A stretch of DNA of 9,495 nt from Halococcaceae archaeon (lineage in GTDB: Archaea > Halobacteriota > Halobacteria > Halobacteriales > Halalkalicoccaceae), in the NCBI GenBank assembly GCA_007128515.1, contig SKXI01000073.1, positions 1 through 9,495 on the forward strand. The letters are read 5' to 3'. Below are positions 1 through 5,900 of the stretch, in pieces. Each line of letters starts with the position of its first letter. The stretch's first letter is position 1. Made by a program: the position numbers and the translations under genes. Under the pieces are notes generated by a model. The model made no database searches. It had not been told where the DNA came from and saw only the letters and a program-made list of their open reading frames with translations.

Positions 1-449
1 GTTCTCCGGACTCGGTCCAACCGGTCGTGAAATCGCCGAAAGAACTCGTCCACGGTGCGCATCGTCTCGCCCTCGACGACTCGATTCGACGTGCGTACCG
101 ACTCGGTCGCGTCTCCGAGCGCGTCGACGTACAGCTCCGAGAGCGCATCGAAGGAGTCCGCACCTCGCTCGAGTGCGTCGAAGAGCTCCGACTGGACCTC
201 TATGAGGTGAGAAAACGCCTCGTCGACGGTCCGACGCTGCGTTGGAGGCCGACTCCCACCAGACAACGCAGTGACGGTGCCGAGGTAGCCGTGGACTCCC
301 GTCCTGGCGAGTCGGAAGCCCTGGCGCTGGAGCGATCCCTGTCTCTGCAGCGTCTTCTGGGTCAGTTCGGTGGCGCTTCGCTGGGCCGCCACCCCCTGTC
401 TGAACACCATCTCACCGTACGTAACCGCCGTTCGCTGAGCAGCGAACAT
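1..449 (-). CDS. Helical Gln-rich hypothetical protein (C-terminus cut by window edge)
   Basis: The ATG at 449-447 opens a frame that stays open to the left edge (149 complete codons, no stop), so the protein is truncated here. I do not recognise a named family. The N-terminal 60 residues are predicted helical and rich in Gln and Arg, and contain an 18-19 residue duplication: AAQR at 3-6 and again at 21-24, each unit ending in RQG (17-19 and 36-38), with a further QRQG at 41-44. Residues 65 onward (EAFSHLIEVQSELFDALERG and following) are amphipathic helix with a hydrophobic/acidic pattern. No signal peptide or membrane segment is visible. The start lies 16 bases after the stop of the PRC-barrel gene, so the two are probably co-transcribed. 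Short amphipathic Gln-rich haloarchaeal proteins of this style include phasin-like granule proteins, but that resemblance is weak and is inference only. Confidence 0.75.
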   Translation of the reverse strand, partial: MFAAQRTAVTYGEMVFRQGVAAQRSATELTQKTLQRQGSLQRQGFRLARTGVHGYLGTVTALSGGSRPPTQRRTVDEAFSHLIEVQSELFDALERGADSFDALSELYVDALGDATESVRTSNRVVEGETMRTVDEFFRRFHDRLDRVRR

Positions 450-465
450 CGTCCTGATGGGTATA

Positions 466-1671
466 TCAGTCCCCTTCGAATCGTGGCCCCTCTCGTCCGT
501 CCGTCCGCCGCTCGTTTTCGGCTTCTGGCTCGCGTTCCATCGCCTCGGCTCGGTCGACCGTACGTTCACGATCTATCGCCGCAGCGTCCGCTTTTCCTAT
601 CCCGTTTTCCTCCGCTGTCCCGCCTGGCTCTCCGGATTCTCCACCTGCGTCGGCTGCTTCGGCTCGATCGACCGTGCTCTCTCGGCTCAGTTCGTCGACC
701 GAATCCCTCTCCGTGGCGGTACCCGTCTCCTCTTCGGTGTCGGGCTCGCTGGCCTCGCCAGCTGCCGCAGCACGATCGACGACGCTCTCGAACCCTGGTT
801 CGTCGATCGGATCTCGCTCTTCCGTTCCACTCGTCTCTCGCGTGTCGGTACGTTCGTTCCCTCGAGCCCCGTCCTCGGCTCGATCGAGTACGTTGCCGGG
901 GATCACAGCTCTGGAGTCGATCCCTTCGACCTCGGGTCCCTCCGTCTCCTCCGTGTCGTCTTCTCCTCGCCCGTCGAGGTCGGTCGTACCCTCGCCTTCG
1001 GTCATCTCGCTGTCGTCGGTCGGACTCTCGTCCCTGTCCGTCCCCTCGACCTCGTCCCCGACATCCCCGTTCACTTCCACCTCCGCTCCGTGAGCTACGT
1101 CGGTCGGCCCGAGTCTCGGTCCCTCGTTCACCTCCTCGACGAACGCCCCGGTCGCGTTCGTATCCGGTGTGGCGTTCGTGCTCCCTTCCGCAGCTATCCC
1201 CGCACCTTCATCGACGTGATCTCCTCCGTCCCGTTTCTCCCCCTCTTCGTCTCCGATCCCCTCACTTCTTTCGTCGGATCCGTTTCCGGCGAGTCCGTCG
1301 TCAGCCCCGTTCCTCGCGGGGGCGTCGTCGGACTCGCCCTCCGTAGCGGGAGAGGACTCGTCCGGAGCCTTCGATACGGAGGTATCACGGGTCTCGCCGC
1401 CGACCGCTCCCGGTGACTCGGTTCGGCCGCGTGAGTCATCGGCGAGACGGATCACGTCGTTCGTGACCTCGTCGATGGCGTCCTCGTGAACCGTCACGGG
1501 GTTTTCGAGATCGCTCTTCCAGCCGAGTGCTGCCTTGATCGAATCCACCACGCCGGGTTTCGGCTCGACCTGTACGGCCTCTTCCTCGATCGCTGTGACG
1601 ACACCGACCACCTCGCCGGTTGCGTTCTCGATCGGTTTCGAGATGTCCTCGCCAGTAAACGTGTGGGCCAT
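466..1671 (-). CDS. PRC-barrel domain protein with long acidic repeat-containing tail
   Basis: This is a 401-residue protein. Residues 1-77 look like the haloarchaeal PRC-barrel domain, a small beta-barrel often found in proteins of RNA-processing or regulatory context: MAHTFTGEDI start, conserved TGEVVGVV turn (18-25), VEPKPGVVDSIKAALGW (35-51) and a final DEVTNDVIRL strand (67-76). Residues 80-401 are a low-complexity, highly acidic, Gly/Thr/Ser-rich and probably disordered tail. Within it, four degenerate repeats of 36-40 residues start near 250, 287, 323 and 362, each with a V-(L/V/D)-D-R-A core (Asp at 263, 299, 335, 373). The ATG at 1671 was preferred over an in-frame TTG at 1698 because it matches the usual family N-terminus; GAGGGTAAGG lies about 7 bases upstream and may act as a ribosome site. 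The Gln-rich gene follows 16 bases downstream. The exact function is unknown; the barrel assignment is fairly secure, any role for the tail is not. Confidence 0.85.
   Translation of the reverse strand: MAHTFTGEDISKPIENATGEVVGVVTAIEEEAVQVEPKPGVVDSIKAALGWKSDLENPVTVHEDAIDEVTNDVIRLADDSRGRTESPGAVGGETRDTSVSKAPDESSPATEGESDDAPARNGADDGLAGNGSDERSEGIGDEEGEKRDGGDHVDEGAGIAAEGSTNATPDTNATGAFVEEVNEGPRLGPTDVAHGAEVEVNGDVGDEVEGTDRDESPTDDSEMTEGEGTTDLDGRGEDDTEETEGPEVEGIDSRAVIPGNVLDRAEDGARGNERTDTRETSGTEERDPIDEPGFESVVDRAAAAGEASEPDTEEETGTATERDSVDELSRESTVDRAEAADAGGESGEPGGTAEENGIGKADAAAIDRERTVDRAEAMEREPEAENERRTDGREGPRFEGD
469..924 (-). repeat. Four degenerate ~36-40-residue coding repeats in the PRC-barrel protein tail
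   Basis: Reading the minus strand, the protein carries four consecutive units with core peptides VLDRAED, VVDRAAA, TVDRAEA and TVDRAEA. The core aspartates are at residues 263, 299, 335 and 373, giving spacings of 36, 36 and 38 residues (about 108-114 bases). Units 1-3 end in similar Glu/Thr/Gly-rich linkers. At DNA level the units have diverged, so this is an old internal duplication rather than a fresh tandem repeat. Confidence 0.6.
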
Positions 1672-1871
1672 TCCGTGCCTTACCCTCTTGCGGGACAAGC
1701 CCGTGGTGCCTGCACGAGCCAGCGGACCCGAAGCCTCGAAACCATCGACCGGACCGTTCGTGACGGATCGTGGCGTTCACGACGGATCTCTCCCGGTGGA
1801 GAGACGACGCACGAGCCGGGGTTCGAACCCCGATCGCCGCGCAGATCGCGTCGGCGCCGCTCGGAGGCTCG
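1672..1871. other. Gene-free intergenic stretch with several stem-loops
   Basis: I find no gene here on either strand. The stretch lies between the radical SAM stop (1872) and the PRC-barrel start. It contains a perfect 16-base palindrome at 1817-1832 (CGGGGTTCGAACCCCG), a 7-bp stem with 4-base loop at 1787-1804 (TCTCTCC/GGAGAGA), and a direct repeat of GACGGATC at 1762-1769 and 1781-1788. GCACGAGCC occurs twice, at 1712-1720 and 1809-1817. The hairpins could end the radical SAM transcript. I see no convincing TATA box for the PRC-barrel gene. Confidence 0.5.
1787..1832 (-). terminator. Possible transcription end after the radical SAM gene (two hairpins)
   Basis: About 40 bases past the radical SAM stop, reading the minus strand, come a 6-bp stem with 4-base loop (palindrome 1817-1832) and then a 7-bp stem with 4-base loop (1787-1804). 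Neither is followed by a clear T run, so a terminator role is inferred from position and structure only. Confidence 0.3.
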
Positions 1872-2843
1872 TTAGAAGCGGTCGAAGAAGCCGGATCGCT
1901 CGGCGAGCATCGACTCGTCGAGGTAGAGCCGCTCGAGGCCTACCCCGCGGGCGTTTTCGACCACCTCGCGGTACTCCTCGGCCGTGATCCGACGGTTGAT
2001 GTCGTCGTAGAACTCCTCGCTCTCGGCCTTGTAGTACGGCTGGTACTGCGCCATGACGTCGACGAACGTGTCCTCGGAGAGCTCCTCCGCGACGAACTCC
2101 ATCACGCCCTTCGCGCTCTCGACGTGGTTCGGCATCACGAGGTGACGGACGAGCAGGCCGCCGGTCGCGAGCCCGCGGTCGTCGATGCGGAGGTCGCCGA
2201 CCTGCCGGTGCATCTCCCGCAACGACCCTTTCACGTTCTCCCAGTAGCCCGGCGCCTTCGAGTAGAGCGCGGCCGAGCGGTCGTCCGACCACTTCACGTC
2301 CGGCATGTAGATATCGACGATCCCCTCGAGGCGTTCGAGGATCTCCCGTCGCTCGTAGCCGCCGCAGTTCCAGACGACCGGCACGTCCAGCCCGCGCTCG
2401 CGGGCGATCCAGACCGCCTCGACCAGGTGTGGCGAGTGGTGCGTCGGCGAGACGAAGTTGACGTTGTGACACCCCCTCGACTGGAGCTCGAGTGCCATCT
2501 CCGCGATCTCACGGGCGGTCGCCGGCTCGCCGCGGGCCTCGTGGCTCGTCTCGAAGTTCTGGCAGAAGACGCACTTCATGTTGCAGTTCGCGAGGAAGAT
2601 CGTCCCGCTGCCGTTCCACCCGCGCAGGCAGTCCTCCTCGCCGAAGTGTGGGAAGTACGTCGAGACGTAGACGGTGTCGTCGACCTGGCACGTCCCGATC
2701 TTCCCCGCGGTCCGGTCGACCCGGCAGTCGTACGCACAGAGGTCGCAGTCGGCGTACCGCGCCTTCAGGTGGGCGACCCGCTCGCCGAACTCCTCGTCCG
2801 AGAGCCCGTGGTACCGAGGGGTCGCCTCGCTCTCGGTGCTCAT
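1872..2843 (-). CDS. PflX-like (COG1313) radical SAM protein
   Basis: This 323-residue protein matches the COG1313 'PflX' family, relatives of pyruvate formate-lyase activating enzymes; substrate unknown. Radical SAM enzymes use a [4Fe-4S] cluster to cleave S-adenosylmethionine. The cluster motif CNMKCVFC gives cysteines 87, 91 and 94, followed by QNFETS as is typical of this family. A second cysteine group lies N-terminal: C33, C36, C40 and C52 (CDLCAYDC and GTC). Other family signatures are HFGEEDCLRG (66-75), GSGTIFLANC (78-87), GCHNVNFVSPTHHSPH (124-139), YMPDVKW (179-185) and GLLVRHLVMPN (229-239). The length is normal for the family. The ATG at 2843 is the only ATG near the family's usual N-terminus. 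The gene lies 88 bases downstream of polC with a hairpin between, and has a weak TATA candidate, so it is probably transcribed separately. No glycyl-radical enzyme or AMMECR1/MEMO partner is visible in the window. Confidence 0.92.
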   Translation of the reverse strand: MSTESEATPRYHGLSDEEFGERVAHLKARYADCDLCAYDCRVDRTAGKIGTCQVDDTVYVSTYFPHFGEEDCLRGWNGSGTIFLANCNMKCVFCQNFETSHEARGEPATAREIAEMALELQSRGCHNVNFVSPTHHSPHLVEAVWIARERGLDVPVVWNCGGYERREILERLEGIVDIYMPDVKWSDDRSAALYSKAPGYWENVKGSLREMHRQVGDLRIDDRGLATGGLLVRHLVMPNHVESAKGVMEFVAEELSEDTFVDVMAQYQPYYKAESEEFYDDINRRITAEEYREVVENARGVGLERLYLDESMLAERSGFFDRF

Positions 2844-2865
2844 ACGTGCTAGACTGTGACGCGGT

Positions 2866-2873
2866 ATCGTATC
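2866..2873 (-). promoter_or_regulatory. Weak TATA candidate for the radical SAM gene
   Basis: The minus strand reads GATACGAT centred about 26 bases before the ATG at 2843, the position expected for a leaderless archaeal transcript. The match to a TATA box is poor, and no clear BRE is visible. Confidence 0.3.
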
Positions 2874-2901
2874 TCTTACGCTCGCCAGCCGTGTGGTTTC
2901 G

Positions 2902-2923
2902 GGACCGATCCGGCGATCGGTCC
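2902..2923 (-). terminator. Perfect 9-bp hairpin after polC, possible terminator
   Basis: GGACCGATC (2902-2910) and GATCGGTCC (2915-2923) form a perfect 9-bp stem with a 4-base loop. It starts 8 bases after the polC stop at 2932-2934. No T run follows on the minus strand, so it may be an RNA 3'-end or stability structure rather than a classical terminator. Confidence 0.45.
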
Positions 2924-2931
2924 GTATCGGC

Positions 2932-5900
2932 TCACATGAAGTCCGCGATACCGCTCTGCTTGTTCGTATCGTCCTCGAAGACACTCTCCAACGTCTTCTC
3001 GAGGATGTAGAGCCGTTGTTTCGTGTACTCCCGGCAGTCGTACTGTTCGGCGACCCTGATCGCGTGGTCCATGTACTTCGAGACCGATCCCTGGTGGACG
3101 GTGAGCGTGACGTCCCCACCACACTCGGGGCAGTCGCTCGACAGCGGCATCCGCCGGAACTTCTCGCCGCAGCCCAGACAGCGCGTCGTCTGGCTGGAAA
3201 AGGCCCGGAGGTTGCCGATCAGATCCGGTAAGAAGTGGTACTCGATGACGCGTTCGGCGACGTCGGTCTCGTCGACCGCCCGGAGCTTGCGCGCGAGTTC
3301 GAGCTGGGCGTCCATCTTCTCCATCATCGGCCCGAGCGTCTTGTACGCCGAGAGTGCCGGCCCCATGTGGATGTCCGTCGTCTCGTGGGTGTGTCGGAAC
3401 CCGGTGTACTCGTCGTCCGTGCCGAGGCTCTCCTCCGCGATCTCGATCTCGACCTCGCCGGGATCGGCCATCCTCGTGGTGGCCTCGTAGAACTCGAGCG
3501 GGTAGCGGTCGACGACGTCCATGTTGTGCGCCTCGTCGTCGATCTCGGCGGGGTCGATCCGCGAGCTCATCACGAGCGGGGCGTCCATCCGCCCGCCGCG
3601 CTTGTCGGGTAAGTAGGACTTGCTGAAGTTGAGCAGGCCGTCCATGAGAAGCATGATGCAGTCCTCGTCGCCGTCGCACTGGCCGACGAAGAGGTCGTTC
3701 GCGACGAGTGCGTTGGTTTCGGCCACCGTGAGACAGTAGGTGTACTCCACGTCGGACTCGACGAGCGAGACGTCCACCACCTCGTCGAGCCACACCTCGC
3801 CGCCGTCGCCGAACAGCCACTGCGGTCGGCTCTCGACGGTCTCGACCGTCGACCGAAGTATCCGCTCCTTCCGGTCGAGGTCGAAACCGACGCGCTCTGC
3901 GAACCGAACGGCGTTTTCGGAGGTGATCTTGACGACGGTGGACTCGGAGAGTGGTGCCTCATCGCCGTAGAACTCCGATACGGAACCGGAGTGGATCCGT
4001 CTCCGTTCCTCGTAGCACTTCGCGGCGATCCCGAACCGTTTCAGTAACGCTATCAGTCCCGTCGCGAGATCCTCGCTCACCGTGTGCGCGCGGATATCGA
4101 GGCGATCCGAGGAGACGCTCCCGTCCCCGCTGAAGTACGCCGCGAGGAACGCCCGTGCGATCCGGTCGTCCCCGCTCACGACCGGGTCCGGGACCCGCTT
4201 TTCCTCCGCCCTCTCCCCGAGACGGAGAACGTCCACGAAGACCGCGGCGACGAGCCTGCTCGAGACGGTCACCTTCCACTCGTTCTCCTCGTACGCGTCG
4301 ACTCCGAACGCGGTCGCGAACGTCTCGATGACCGTCGATCTGACCTCCTCGTCAGGCGTGCAGATCGTCGTCTGGTAGTACTCACCATCGGTCCGCCTGG
4401 CGAACCCTTCTGCCGCGTAGTATCCCAGCAGAGATGCGACCTCATCCTCTATCTCGATCGTTCGTTTCACCGTCGTCGAGTCGCGACGAACGCCGAGTTC
4501 GACGTCCTTCGGTACGATCTCTAGCAGTTCCGCCCGACCGAACAGCTCCACGAGCACCGAAACCGGGACGCTGTCCCTGCCGACCCAGTTGTAGACGGTC
4601 GAGGTTCCGACGCCGAGGCGTTCGGCGACCGGTTCGAGGTACTGTTCGGACGGCGTCGCCCGATCCAGAAGCTCCTTCAGGCGTTCGGAACCCAGCCCAC
4701 GGACCACGAGGTCCTCGTCCGGAATCGACCCCGAGACGAGAAGCGATTCGAGTACGTCTACATGCTCGGGTGATCCGTCGACAGCTATGTGTTGCGGGGA
4801 CGGGATCGCGTCCCCCGGCTCGATCCGGCTCGCTTCGATCCGTTCCGGACCGTCGTCCCAGCGTAGCATCTCGTGCTCGGCGGTGACCGTCAGCGTGCGG
4901 CCGCTTCGCGTCTCGACCTCGACGAGGTGGTCCGGCGCGGGGTGTTTCGAGACCCCCTCGACCGTCGCCCGGAGATCCCCCCCGTCGTCGTCGATCGAGG
5001 GGACGACGACCTCCCCGTCGAGCTCCTGGACGAGCGTTCCGACGTCGTCTCTCTCCGGATCCTCTAGTCGTTCCTCGACGAACCGCTCGATCGAGTCGTA
5101 GCGCCAGCCGCCCGATCCCTCGCGATACCAGAGTTTCGTCTCCGGGTGGAAGCAGTTGCGCCGCTTCGCCGCGTGAAAGTACGGGTGAGCGTATCCAACC
5201 GCCGCGCTCGTGAAGCCGATCACCCGGCCGACGACCGCCGCGGAGGTGTGCGGGGCCATCCCGAAGACGAGTTCTCCCACCAGGTCCTCGCGCTCGTCGA
5301 CGTCGTAGAACGGCTCGAGGCCGTAGTACCGGGTGAGGAGGTCGTCGACGAAGTCCGCGGTCCTCATCATGTGCTCCGCGGCGCCGTCCGAGAGGACGAC
5401 GTCCTGCACGCGGAGTTCGACCAGCTGGTCGTCGTGACGCAGCGTCTCTCCCTCCACGTCCTCGTGGTAGCCGAGTTCGCGGAACTCGTCGACCGTCACG
5501 TCGAGTTCCTCCGGCTTTACGGCGGTGACGGGCAGGTCGGTCATGTCGTATCTCACCGTCCCGTCCTTGAACGTCGAGACGCCGTGTTTCGCCCGGAGGA
5601 CGCCCTTGGCCATCGGTTCGGGGGTCTTGAACTCCGAGGTGAGCCCCTTCACCCCCTTCAGGATCTCGAACGAGCCCTCGCGCTCGCCGATCGACGTGAG
5701 CGCCTCGTGGTAGACCGCGTCGAGGTCGATCGTCTCCCACCGGAGGGTCGTCCCCTCCCGCTCGCAGCGGGGACAGATCACGTGGCCCGCCTCGTCCGGG
5801 TCGAGGTCGATCTCGCAGTCCTCGCAGAAGTAGCTCGGTTCGGTCCGCCCGTCACACGACGGACAGCGGTTCCGGTAGGTGAACTCGCCACAGTCGGTAC

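Noticed and set aside
27..1416. Long plus-strand open frames opposite the PRC-barrel gene
   Set aside because: They encode Arg/Ser/Pro-rich, low-complexity products, as expected for the complement of an acidic GC-rich gene, and the minus-strand frame has a recognised domain.
1811..1840. tRNA T-arm-like GGGGTTCGAACCCCG suggesting a tRNA gene
   Set aside because: The sequence is a palindrome so it resembles a T-arm on either strand, but the stem beyond three pairs fails in tRNA register and no matching acceptor or anticodon arms exist within 90 bases on either side.
1770..2852. 360-codon plus-strand frame opposite the radical SAM gene
   Set aside because: It shadows a gene with clear radical SAM motifs; its product is rich in Val, Arg, Asp and Leu with no recognisable motif.
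2844..3122. N-terminal extension of the radical SAM gene into polC
   Set aside because: The extension is Ser/Arg/Thr-rich shadow of the polC end; the family starts at the ATG at 2843.
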